A stretch of 10,210 bases of DNA from Wuchereria bancrofti (lineage: Eukaryota > Nematoda > Chromadorea > Rhabditida > Onchocercidae), in NCBI GenBank assembly GCA_005281725.1, contig SSBO01000127.1, positions 1 to 10,210 of the forward strand, read 5' to 3'. Below are positions 1 through 7,719 of the stretch, piece by piece. Position 1 is the first letter of the stretch. Every line of letters begins with the position of its first letter. Below the pieces are notes generated by a model. That model saw nothing but the letters and a program-made list of their open reading frames with translations, was not told the origin of the DNA and made no database searches. The translations under genes and the position numbers were made by a program.

Positions 1-231
1 CTGATAGACGGATAATCTTTCGTTACTAACGGCGACAAACGAGAAATGGTTTAATTACCAAAGTTTGAGTATTAAACGACGTGAATTTCAACGAAGAGAA
101 ATTCAACGGGTGGGAAAATACAACGGCAAGAACAATATTCTTGCAATAAACGACGACGCACAAGCAACGATCAAACCAACGACAGTTACGACACTCAACG
201 ACAATTCAAGGATTAAGAAGAAAAGGGAAGA
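1..231 (+). other. AACGA-rich untranslated leader of a BEL/Pao-like retroelement (probable)
   Basis: This stretch precedes the gag-like ATG at 232 and differs in composition from the rest of the window. It is richer in A, C and G and poor in T, with many short AACGA/CAACGA words (for example around 89-107, 166-181 and 197-212). It stays open in one frame from a TTG at 65 to 265, but has no ATG start and a low-complexity K/R/N/T-rich translation, so I read it as leader rather than protein. It contains the SL1-like sequence at 48-69. Any 5' LTR and primer-binding site would lie left of the window, so the assignment rests on the downstream gag-like frame and is an inference. Confidence 0.4.
48..69 (+). 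other. Embedded SL1 spliced-leader sequence (21 of 22 bases)
   Basis: These 22 bases match the highly conserved nematode SL1 exon from first to last base, with one substitution at leader position 13 (A where SL1 has C, window base 60). A match this good by chance in 10 kb is negligible. This is not an SL RNA gene: the GT splice donor that must follow the leader exon is absent (base 70 onward reads TATTAAAC), and no SL RNA body follows. It is a mature leader joined to other sequence, as in the 5' end of a trans-spliced mRNA. Its place 162 bases upstream of a gag-like ATG suggests that a trans-spliced retroelement transcript was copied back into DNA. Confidence 0.85.
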
Positions 232-468
232 ATGGAAACAACAACAGTCAGTTCAGCGAGCATAGCAATAAGCGCCAACCCCACGAAAGGTAAATTAACA
301 AAGGCGCTCAATGAAATTAAACAGTTGAAAGTTATTCAACCGGATGTTAGTCTACCGGTGGAAAACCAATACGAGCAATATAAAGAACAAGAAAGAAAAC
401 TTAAAGAGAAGCAACTATGTTCTTTAGCTTTAGCAAATCATCTTATTTTCTTTAGCAAATCATCTTGA
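232..468 (+). pseudogene. Truncated gag-like N-terminus, BEL/Pao-type retrotransposon
   Basis: The frame is 78 codons from an ATG in good context (GAAGAATGG). It opens with a Thr/Ser-rich stretch (METTTVSSASIAISAN), then KGKLTKALNEIKQLK at about residues 19-33, then a charged, probably coiled-coil segment (QYEQYKEQERKLKEKQ) at about 47-62. A short basic KG-LT-AL-E-I motif close to the N-terminus, followed by a helical Glu/Lys-rich stretch, is how many BEL/Pao gag proteins begin. From about residue 63 the translation becomes hydrophobic and unlike gag, over a short duplicated sequence, and stops. A whole gag-pol would run to well over a thousand residues; no protease, reverse transcriptase or integrase is seen, so this is a broken remnant. 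A short unrelated gene is the alternative. Family assignment is from pattern recognition alone. Confidence 0.5.
428..466 (+). repeat. 17-bp direct repeat, period 22
   Basis: The 17-base word CTTTAGCAAATCATCTT occurs at 428-444 and again at 450-466, separated by five bases. A partial third TCTTTAGC lies just upstream at 421-428. It sits exactly where the gag-like frame stops looking like gag. This is consistent with a slippage or repair scar at the breakpoint where the rest of the element was lost. Confidence 0.85.
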
Positions 469-803
469 TCTCATCAAAAGCGAGACAGTTTTCAAATAAA
501 TCATTTATGTAACATTATGCTTCATATATTACGGGATTATTTTGTAAAATAAAATTTAATTATGTATATTTTAGATACAAAACATTGCCTTGTTGCCTTA
601 TCTATATTTGCTTAATGTAATAACTAATATTTCTTAAAAACATGCTGAAATTATATTGTACCAAAAAGAAAAAAAAATTTCACATTTTACAGCTCGAAAA
701 TTACGCGGTTGAAGGAAGTCCATGAATAAAATACTCAAATCTTATTGTTGAAGAGTTATATAACGAATTACCGCGAAACCGCGAAATATGTTTTGTAAGT
801 ATA
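469..803. other. Non-coding AT-rich spacer with a tandem CCGCGAAA pair
   Basis: No gene is visible here. The spacer separates the gag remnant from the inverted LTR-like fragment. The only structure seen is a perfect tandem pair CCGCGAAA at 771-778 and 779-786, which stands out in AT-rich surroundings, and a near-complementary ATTACGCGGTT at about 701-711 that could pair with AACCGCGAAAT at about 777-787. Similar CGCGAA words recur just upstream of the third LTR-like copy (around 7291-7316). Confidence 0.5.
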
Positions 804-829
804 ATCTATAACAAGAATACAGTGATGAT

Positions 830-848
830 TTCGTAGAGCATCTACGAA
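830..848. repeat. Conserved 8-bp-arm hairpin (copy 1)
   Basis: TTCGTAGA, a 3-base loop (GCA on this strand), TCTACGAA. The arms pair perfectly. The same structure occurs at the equivalent place in the other two LTR-like copies, with a different loop in each. Confidence 0.8.
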
Positions 849-874
849 TAAGATGAATAAATTGATGGGGACTT

Positions 875-895
875 AAGGATTTAAATCCTTATATA
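875..895 (-). promoter_or_regulatory. TATA box fused to a 16-bp palindrome (copy 1)
   Basis: On the minus strand TATATAA (889-895) runs into the perfect palindrome AAGGATTTAAATCCTT (875-890). The same arrangement occurs in the copy at 7720-7740, and with one broken position in the copy at 1337-1357. Conservation across diverged copies supports a core-promoter role within the repeat. Confidence 0.5.
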
Positions 896-1336
896 GTGGA
901 CATTGATTTGCAATACTTAAAAATTTTTTAATATACTTACAAAATATACCAAACAAAATTGTGTTAATCTATAATACTAAAATTTGTCTTAATTGAACAT
1001 TCTTTGAAGAAATATAGAACTGTTTCAAATTGCATCATGTAAGCAATCATTCCAACACTCATCTTCCTGTTGCAGCTGAGCTTGTCTGCTTGTCTAGCAA
1101 TTTTCAACTGTTAACAAAGGATATGTGCATTGTTTAGTATGTTAAAAATTATTCCGTTGTTTCAAACCAAATTTGTTTGTAATATCGTAAAGGTTTTCTA
1201 ATCTAATAGTCATTCTTATGAGAAACTAACAATATTAAAACCCATCTCTTACTACATAAAGAGGAAAAATCATCTGATAACTCTTTACTCAACGTAATCA
1301 TGCGCAGTTACAAGTCAGTGCTATATATAATACCAC

Positions 1337-1343
1337 TATATAA
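1337..1343 (+). promoter_or_regulatory. TATA box of LTR-like copy 2
   Basis: TATATAA followed by GGATTTAAACCC; a second TATA-like run (CTATATATAA) sits just upstream at 1321-1330. A TCAGTTTTTT stretch about 30 bases downstream could hold the start site. The position matches the TATA boxes of the other two copies. Confidence 0.5.
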
Positions 1344-1473
1344 GGATTTAAACCCTTTGTCTTGGTCAGTTTTTTGTACCAGCAAGTTACAGTTCGGCTG
1401 CTCTCCAGCACTCAATTCAGTTCATTTAAATCCTTTAAGTTCCCCATCAATTTTATTCCCCATCTTCATCTTA

Positions 1474-1492
1474 TCCGTAGATACTCTACGAA
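1474..1492. repeat. Conserved hairpin (copy 2)
   Basis: TCCGTAGA, loop TAC, TCTACGAA, with one unpaired position in the arms. It lies between the TATA box and the AATAAA, so it would fall in the transcribed R-like portion of the repeat. Confidence 0.7.
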
Positions 1493-1537
1493 ATCACCAA
1501 TGTGTTGTTGCTATAGATTAATATCTATGTATTGTGG

Positions 1538-1554
1538 AATAAAGTTGTAATAAA
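1538..1554 (+). terminator. Tandem AATAAA polyadenylation signals (copy 2)
   Basis: AATAAA occurs at 1538-1543 and again at 1549-1554, about 200 bases after the TATA box and 70 bases before the end of homology. The related copy has one AATAAA at 7935-7940 at the matching place, which supports an R/U5 polyadenylation role. Confidence 0.45.
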
Positions 1555-1625
1555 ACTTCCACTCAACGCATTCTTCTATACCAATTACAATAACAAACAA
1601 AAGGCTCTTAAGCATACGAAAGTCC

Positions 1626-3346
1626 AATTCGACTCTACTATATAACGATTTCAACTCTAAGCTACAAGAGTCAGAAGCCCTAAGTTTCACGACACTGGTG
1701 GGCTTCATGAGATCGTATGGAACATTTGTAAGTTAATCAAATTATTAACTGCGGCTACTGAAAACGTTACTGTTATGGTTCGTGTTACTGTTATTCGTGA
1801 AAATGTTATGGTAGTCTCTCATATTTTCTTGGAAGAAATGATATTGTCAGTGCTAGATTTCGATTGATTGCGATTGTTAGAAGACATTAGTGCATAATTA
1901 ACCGCTAACGTGAAGAAAGAAGTCAAAAATACCAAAAAGTTTCTTGATTTTTGTGTGTAGCTATAATTCGTAAAAATAAAATTCGTAAAGTATGTATAAT
2001 TTTTCTATGAAATTTTAGCTTTCTGGTCGGTCGTTCACTTATGCTGAAAAACGACAGCAAAGTTTATTTGCAAAATTTATCTCCATGAATTTCATAAGGA
2101 ACTGCATTCATGCATATTTTGTATAATATAAGTATTAAATTGTTATAAATTCTGTAAATTTGAATAAAATTATTTTTAGTTACAAAAGCGAAGTGATTTC
2201 TCAGAGAACACCTGGAGAAATCATATTTTATTATCAAAAGTGCTAAAATCCCAAACAAAAATTCCAGAAATCTAAAGTGTTTCAAACATATCAATGCGTT
2301 GAGGTAAAAAAGTATTTTTGTTGTGCTGCTACTTTAGAAAGTGATATGATAATTGATAAAAAAGACTGAAACTAAGCAAGTAATTAATAACGAGACTAAA
2401 ATTAGCAGAGAAAATTTAGTTTTCATTTGTATATGTAGATGATTCTTGTGTAAATCACTGAGTAGAAATAGTATTACAATTGTCCAGTTCCTTATCGTAC
2501 GTGATATAAAAATTCAAGTACGGATGACTGAATGATGGAGAAGCCTTCATGGTTCAATATAGCGCTGAAATTTTTATTGCCACTAATATTAGTGAGAAAA
2601 AGGAAAGGGGTTTGAATACTTCGGTAAATTATGCAACTATAATTAAAATTATAATGTGAAATGAGCTCAAAGTTAATCGTTCCATGTGTGAGCCCAAAAC
2701 GCAAAGAGAAGAAACATGATAAGTATTAACTGAAATAAAATTCCTTCCGAATTTCATTCTTGTCACAATTATTGTCAGTAAAACTGTAAAGAGTCTGAAT
2801 AAAGAGTTTGTATGAATCAAATTACGTACCAGTAAATGTATTACTAATAAAATTTCGTGTTAATTTTCATGTTTTAAAACGGCCGAAAATCAATTACTGC
2901 AATTAAAACCCGGAATTGTCCAATCACAAAACCTAATTACCTGATAGGTTTATGAGCATTAATCACTGCAGTTTTTATACGTCCTTCAACTAAATGTATT
3001 TCTTTCTTTTTTTAATCCTTGCTAGTTTCATTTCTTATTGAAAATATCGGCTAGAAGTTGAAATAAAAATGTAGTTAGAAGAACATCTGCTGAACAGTTT
3101 TCTTATCTTTTTTTTCAACTTCTTTGTATCTTGTGCAATGTGAAAAAAATTGAAGCTGCAGATATGAATTTTAATGAGCTAAGATAATTTAGACAAGGAT
3201 TAAAAGGAAATTATCAACAATAAGTAAGAAATCAAAAATAAGTAAATCTTTTACCTTCTGATAGGTCACTCTTCTTGACTGATCCTTCATTATCTCTTTG
3301 CATTTTATCGATTCCCTGCAGGTTTAATGATTTATTGTGAATCATA
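1626..3346. other. AT-rich stretch with no recognisable gene
   Basis: Several minus-strand open frames of 60-80 codons occur here (2064-2294, 2492-2704, 2629-2820). Their translations are rich in F, I, L, N and Y without motifs, as expected of random frames in AT-rich DNA. No tRNA-like B box, repeat or structured RNA was noticed. It may be intergenic or intronic. Confidence 0.6.
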
Positions 3347-3419
3347 TTGCAAGCAGACGGATGGATAAGTTATTCTCTGTTGCTATCCATTTATTTGTAT
3401 TAATCATCCGTCCATGCAA
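3347..3419. repeat. Imperfect palindrome spanning the left edge of the duplicated segment
   Basis: Concentric arms are TTGCA (3347-3351) with TGCAA (3415-3419), and GACGGATG (3356-3363) with CATCCGTC (3405-3412). An alternative inner pair is ATGGATA (3361-3367) with TATCCAT (3384-3390). The duplicated segment begins at 3373, inside the loop. The second copy therefore has only the right arm, which fits a sequence read or contig that ended within a hairpin. Confidence 0.65.
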
Positions 3420-5058
3420 ATCTATGCACAAAACCAATTACCTAAGAACAGACCTTTCGATCTCCTTGCACACCTTGTTAATCAATAAATAGCTCTTTCA
3501 TCGATCAACTGATATTTTATTCTCTACTTTTTATTGATGAAAGTTTTAAGTTACGTTTGCTTTGTGTGCCAAATGTTCTTAGGTATGAACTGACAAAAAG
3601 AATGAGTAATAATAATCTAGTTTTACTCTTTTATCTATGTTATCAAGTAGGGCTATTTCAGCAATCGTAATCATAGACACCGAATAAACTTCTAAAACTA
3701 ATCATTTAGATAGAAACTACAGTGAGTATTAAGCTTAAGTGATTGAAAGTGTATTTGTAATGAAGTTATAACATGAACGGGAGAATTCAATACCTGAACA
3801 TTTGCAAATTTCACTTCGACATTTAGTTTTGCTTTTTGCTTCTTTTAAAAAATTTTTTTTTGAAGTTTAGCTTATTCTCTCATTTTTCAATTTCATATTA
3901 AACTACCGCTTTGACATTTTTTATTGCGTTCACTTTAGGTCAAGATTTTTCATGTAAGGACTAACGGAATAAATGGTAGAAGTTTTGCAGATTTTATATC
4001 ACTTCCGGTCATTGCCTTAATCAGTTTCTTCTTACTTAGATTCTAGCACACATTTATAATTTTAAAAATATTTATTTTTTGATGTAAAATTAGTACAAAA
4101 CTTTACTAGTTCGTCGTCCAGATTTTCCACCTGGAAATTTTTCTTTCCAACTAAGAAATATCATTTCATGCCTCTCATTGTCTGTAAAAGCTATTTTTGC
4201 TAGTAAAAAGGTCTGGAATTTACATAAGAGCCGTTTATTTATTATTTACTGCTACTAAATTTTTTTTTCCTTTGAAATCTACCACACAGTTTTATGTTGC
4301 AAAAATCACTGGTTAAATATAATCTTGAAAAGTATTTACCTAGTCAAACGCCAAGTGATTCTTTCAGCTGGACTAAGTGACCAACTTCTGTTTTTAATTT
4401 CTATCCGTAACATTAGAATCCAAACTTGATGAAGTTCAGAGCAGTTCTAATGAAATCTAATGTAATGAGGTCGTATAATAAGAGTACAATATATACGAAA
4501 CAATGCCAAGAGAAGTTTTATTAAGACGGATTTAAGCAATATGAGCTTTCAAATTTTCAAATATTTCAAAATAAATCAACTTCTTTTGTTTCTTCCGGTT
4601 GGTCAAGAATGATCAAGTCCAAAAGTTACTACTACGTGGAAAAAATTTATGCTATTATGGCGTTAACGATAAATCCACAGACCAGAACCAATTAAAGTGA
4701 TACAGAATGTAAGGAAACTTCCACGATAAATAAATGTTTTCTTGACATACTGTGATTTCTTTCTTGTCGTTGTATTGATCTGTTTTCGGGATTTGCGAAC
4801 GACACGCTTCCATTTGAGCTCCTCAATTAAGGTTGGAGTGAGCCAGGAATGAACGTTAACTCGAAGAGATCTTTTACAAATTGCAAAGCATTTTAAATAG
4901 TAGAATTGGTTACTGAACTAGGTGTTTTAGGATTCCTTTCTACCAATTCTGGATTTAAAATAATATAAAGTGTGTAAAATAGCATAATGTGTGAACTTCA
5001 TGGTACAAAGATAAATTTGACATGAGCATCACCGTGACTTATAAGTTTGCTAGTATTC
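3373..5058 (+). repeat. 1686-base direct duplication, first copy
   Basis: The segment recurs at 5060-6745 with a constant offset of 1687 from first to last base, so there is no net length difference. Every stretch I compared is identical, including homopolymers such as the A6-T9 run near 3847 and the T9 run near 4259, which normally drift fast. No convincing gene lies inside. The best minus-strand candidate is a 52-codon frame (4813 down to 4655) containing a good GTATGT splice-donor match at 4750-4745. Otherwise it holds only the palindromic element at 3441-3583. The most likely explanation is an assembly duplicate. Confidence 0.95.
3441..3583. mobile_element. Candidate MITE-like palindromic element flanked by TA (first copy)
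   Basis: The ends CCTAAGAACA (3441-3450) and TGTTCTTAGG (3574-3583) are perfect inverted repeats, each flanked by TA (3439-3440 and 3584-3585). Further roughly concentric arms follow inward: GCACAC (3468-3473) with GTGTGC (3564-3569), and CTTTCATC (3495-3502) with GATGAAAG (3536-3543). A short non-coding palindrome with 10-base terminal repeats and TA on both sides is the form of a Tc1/mariner-derived MITE. It could also be a structured RNA or an incidental palindrome. The family is not recognised. Confidence 0.4.
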
Positions 5059-5059
5059 N
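5059..5059. other. Single unresolved base (N) at an assembly join
   Basis: The only ambiguous base in the window sits exactly between the two copies of the 1686-base duplication. A one-base N placed at the boundary of two identical segments is typical of a scaffold gap between contigs whose overlap was not recognised. Confidence 0.97.
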
Positions 5060-6745
5060 TTCTCTGTTGCTATCCATTTATTTGTATTAATCATCCGTCC
5101 ATGCAAATCTATGCACAAAACCAATTACCTAAGAACAGACCTTTCGATCTCCTTGCACACCTTGTTAATCAATAAATAGCTCTTTCATCGATCAACTGAT
5201 ATTTTATTCTCTACTTTTTATTGATGAAAGTTTTAAGTTACGTTTGCTTTGTGTGCCAAATGTTCTTAGGTATGAACTGACAAAAAGAATGAGTAATAAT
5301 AATCTAGTTTTACTCTTTTATCTATGTTATCAAGTAGGGCTATTTCAGCAATCGTAATCATAGACACCGAATAAACTTCTAAAACTAATCATTTAGATAG
5401 AAACTACAGTGAGTATTAAGCTTAAGTGATTGAAAGTGTATTTGTAATGAAGTTATAACATGAACGGGAGAATTCAATACCTGAACATTTGCAAATTTCA
5501 CTTCGACATTTAGTTTTGCTTTTTGCTTCTTTTAAAAAATTTTTTTTTGAAGTTTAGCTTATTCTCTCATTTTTCAATTTCATATTAAACTACCGCTTTG
5601 ACATTTTTTATTGCGTTCACTTTAGGTCAAGATTTTTCATGTAAGGACTAACGGAATAAATGGTAGAAGTTTTGCAGATTTTATATCACTTCCGGTCATT
5701 GCCTTAATCAGTTTCTTCTTACTTAGATTCTAGCACACATTTATAATTTTAAAAATATTTATTTTTTGATGTAAAATTAGTACAAAACTTTACTAGTTCG
5801 TCGTCCAGATTTTCCACCTGGAAATTTTTCTTTCCAACTAAGAAATATCATTTCATGCCTCTCATTGTCTGTAAAAGCTATTTTTGCTAGTAAAAAGGTC
5901 TGGAATTTACATAAGAGCCGTTTATTTATTATTTACTGCTACTAAATTTTTTTTTCCTTTGAAATCTACCACACAGTTTTATGTTGCAAAAATCACTGGT
6001 TAAATATAATCTTGAAAAGTATTTACCTAGTCAAACGCCAAGTGATTCTTTCAGCTGGACTAAGTGACCAACTTCTGTTTTTAATTTCTATCCGTAACAT
6101 TAGAATCCAAACTTGATGAAGTTCAGAGCAGTTCTAATGAAATCTAATGTAATGAGGTCGTATAATAAGAGTACAATATATACGAAACAATGCCAAGAGA
6201 AGTTTTATTAAGACGGATTTAAGCAATATGAGCTTTCAAATTTTCAAATATTTCAAAATAAATCAACTTCTTTTGTTTCTTCCGGTTGGTCAAGAATGAT
6301 CAAGTCCAAAAGTTACTACTACGTGGAAAAAATTTATGCTATTATGGCGTTAACGATAAATCCACAGACCAGAACCAATTAAAGTGATACAGAATGTAAG
6401 GAAACTTCCACGATAAATAAATGTTTTCTTGACATACTGTGATTTCTTTCTTGTCGTTGTATTGATCTGTTTTCGGGATTTGCGAACGACACGCTTCCAT
6501 TTGAGCTCCTCAATTAAGGTTGGAGTGAGCCAGGAATGAACGTTAACTCGAAGAGATCTTTTACAAATTGCAAAGCATTTTAAATAGTAGAATTGGTTAC
6601 TGAACTAGGTGTTTTAGGATTCCTTTCTACCAATTCTGGATTTAAAATAATATAAAGTGTGTAAAATAGCATAATGTGTGAACTTCATGGTACAAAGATA
6701 AATTTGACATGAGCATCACCGTGACTTATAAGTTTGCTAGTATTC
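5060..6745 (+). repeat. 1686-base direct duplication, second copy
   Basis: Repeats 3373-5058 with no difference seen. After 6745 the sequence continues uniquely (TTATTTATAAAG), whereas the first copy ends at the N. The copy at 5060 is therefore probably the start of the right-hand contig, and 3373-5058 the end of the left-hand one. Confidence 0.95.
5128..5270. mobile_element. Candidate MITE-like palindromic element (second copy)
   Basis: The same 143-base palindrome as at 3441-3583, shifted by 1687. It is most likely the same physical element, present twice through the assembly duplicate rather than through transposition, because the flanking DNA is duplicated too. Confidence 0.4.
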
Positions 6746-7326
6746 TTATTTATAAAGTCTATAATTCAGTCTTATTTTTGGGTCTAACCACTCGAATTAA
6801 TATGTTAAATAAGAGAAAAGTTCAGGTTTGACATATCAAATAATTAAATGCTGACCTTCCATAATGTTTCTAAATAGCACATGTTCTGAACCCTTTGATT
6901 TCTCTAGCTTCACTGTTAGACTACTCTCTGAAACATGCTGGATTTGATCGGATCGATAAGTATAATTTGACTCTTATCATGTGAGTTCATCAACCAACAC
7001 CTCTACTCTTCAAGGCCTGACCTGCCGAGACGTTGCGCTCCAATAATGTACTGCTGCTGCTTCTGCTTGATGCATCTGTAATTATTGCGGAAACTTGAAA
7101 ACGGCTGAAATATTCTATGAACATAACTGCACGAAAATCAAATCGAATATGAGCCACCAGAAATTTGTATTTATGCATGATTAATTGAGAACATGAATGA
7201 ATAAGGAAAAGTAGATTTATAAGAAATGATAGAACCATAGATTCTAAAATTTCTTAAATAGGAAAAGATTGCTGTAGTATTCAGAACTGTCGCGAAACTC
7301 GAAATAATCTCGCGAACCTCCAAATA
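6746..7326. other. Unique spacer, no certain gene; contains a GC-richer island
   Basis: Unique sequence between the duplication and the third LTR-like copy. A minus-strand open frame (7238-6990) is AT-driven and hydrophobic in its first half but changes character at its end, over the GC-rich patch listed separately. CGCGAA words occur at about 7291-7316 immediately before the LTR-like repeat. Nothing else was recognised. Confidence 0.5.
7022..7075 (-). CDS. Possible 54-base minus-strand exon (speculative)
   Basis: The patch is clearly richer in G and C than its surroundings. On the minus strand it is preceded by ATTACAG (acceptor-like) and followed by CAG|GTCAGG (donor-like). The enclosed 54 bases are open in phase 0 and read MHQAEAAAVHYWSATSRQ. 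The other two minus frames are open too, so the phase is uncertain. No protein family is recognised and no partner exons were identified. A CAG/CTG-type repeat (four CTG-like units near 7051-7066) could also explain the composition. Confidence 0.15.
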
Positions 7327-7719
7327 ACTTACCAAATATATCAATAAAATTGTATTAATCCATAATACTAAATTTCGTTTTAATTGAACATTAGAAATGT
7401 AAAACTGTTTCAAATTATACATCATGTAAGCAATCATTATTTCATCACTCATCTTCCCATTATACTTGAGCTTATCTGCTTGTCCCGACATTTTTATCTG
7501 TTAACAAAGGGTATGTACATTGTTTAATATGTTAAAAATTACTCCTTTGTTCCAAATCAAATTTGCTTGCAATGTCAAAATATTATAAGGTCTTTTAAGC
7601 TGATAGTCATCCTTTGGGAAGCTACAATATTAGAACCCATCTCTTACTGTATAAAGAGCAAAGATCATTTGATAGCTCCTTACTTAATAATCATGCTCTT
7701 GCTGCAAGTCAATGCCCAC

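Larger units (their letters stand above)
804..913 (-). mobile_element. Inverted, internally deleted fragment of the LTR-like repeat (copy 1)
   Basis: Read on the minus strand this segment aligns with the core of the copies at 931-1625 and 7327-8025. In order it has a CAATG block, CCACTATATAAGGATTTAAATCC, CCCCATCAAT, the CGTAGA/TCTACG hairpin, and a TATAGATTA end. Relative to the forward copy, about 78 bases are missing between two ATTTAAA(T/C)CC words (present at 1346 and 1424 in that copy), as expected from a deletion between short direct repeats. The upstream part and the polyadenylation end are also missing. It lies head-to-head with the next copy. Confidence 0.75.
791..944. repeat. 13-bp perfect inverted repeat bracketing the inverted LTR fragment
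   Basis: TTTTGTAAGTATA at 791-803 is the exact reverse complement of TATACTTACAAAA at 932-944. The pair encloses almost exactly the inverted LTR-like fragment (804-913). The right arm overlaps the first bases of the forward LTR-like copy, so the left arm may be the edge of a second, oppositely oriented copy. Alternatively, the arms may mark the points of a local inversion. Confidence 0.7.
931..1625 (+). mobile_element. LTR-like dispersed repeat, forward copy (copy 2)
   Basis: About 695 bases align along their whole length with 7327-8025 in the same orientation, with many substitutions and small indels. Shared blocks include TTAATC-ATAATACTAAA, CATCATGTAAGCAATCATT, CTGTTAACAAAGG, GTTAAAAATTA, CCCATCTCTTACT, CTATATAAGGATTTAAA, the CGTAGA/TCTACG hairpin, CTCAACGCATTC, and the end block TACAATAACAAACAA then GCATACGAAAGT. 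The order TATA box, roughly 200 bases, AATAAA, short tail is what an LTR (U3-R-U5) shows. Exact TG...CA ends and a target-site duplication could not be fixed. It lies downstream of the gag fragment on the same strand, so it could be the 3' LTR of that element. Short open frames inside it (1300-1521, 1362-1550) are not considered coding. Confidence 0.65.

Noticed and set aside
48..160. Possible SL RNA gene
   Set aside because: No GT donor directly follows the leader, and no SL RNA body or Sm-type site is in place. Only the exon part is present.
65..265. 66-codon plus-strand frame reading from the end of the SL1-like sequence
   Set aside because: It opens at a TTG with no ATG start, has low-complexity content and overlaps the better gag-like ATG at 232. 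It is best explained as AACGA-rich leader.
1300..1550. Two overlapping open frames in copy 2 of the LTR-like repeat
   Set aside because: They run across the TATA box, hairpin and AATAAA, and the homologous copy has indels that change the frame.
1690..1710. TGGTGGGCTTC as a tRNA primer-binding site after copy 2
   Set aside because: It lies about 70 bases beyond the end of homology with copy 3, and I could not match it to a specific tRNA 3' end.
1511..2820. Minus-strand frames at 1511-1708, 2064-2294, 2492-2704 and 2629-2820
   Set aside because: Short, hydrophobic, F/I/N/Y-rich translations without motifs, as expected by chance in AT-rich DNA.
3373..6745. True tandem gene duplication
   Set aside because: Apparent complete identity including homopolymers, an N exactly at the junction, and no gene inside make an assembly artefact far more likely.
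7171..7491. 106-codon minus-strand frame, the longest in the window
   Set aside because: It overlaps the start of the third LTR-like copy, has biased I/L/Y/N composition and no motif, and is not preserved in the other copy.
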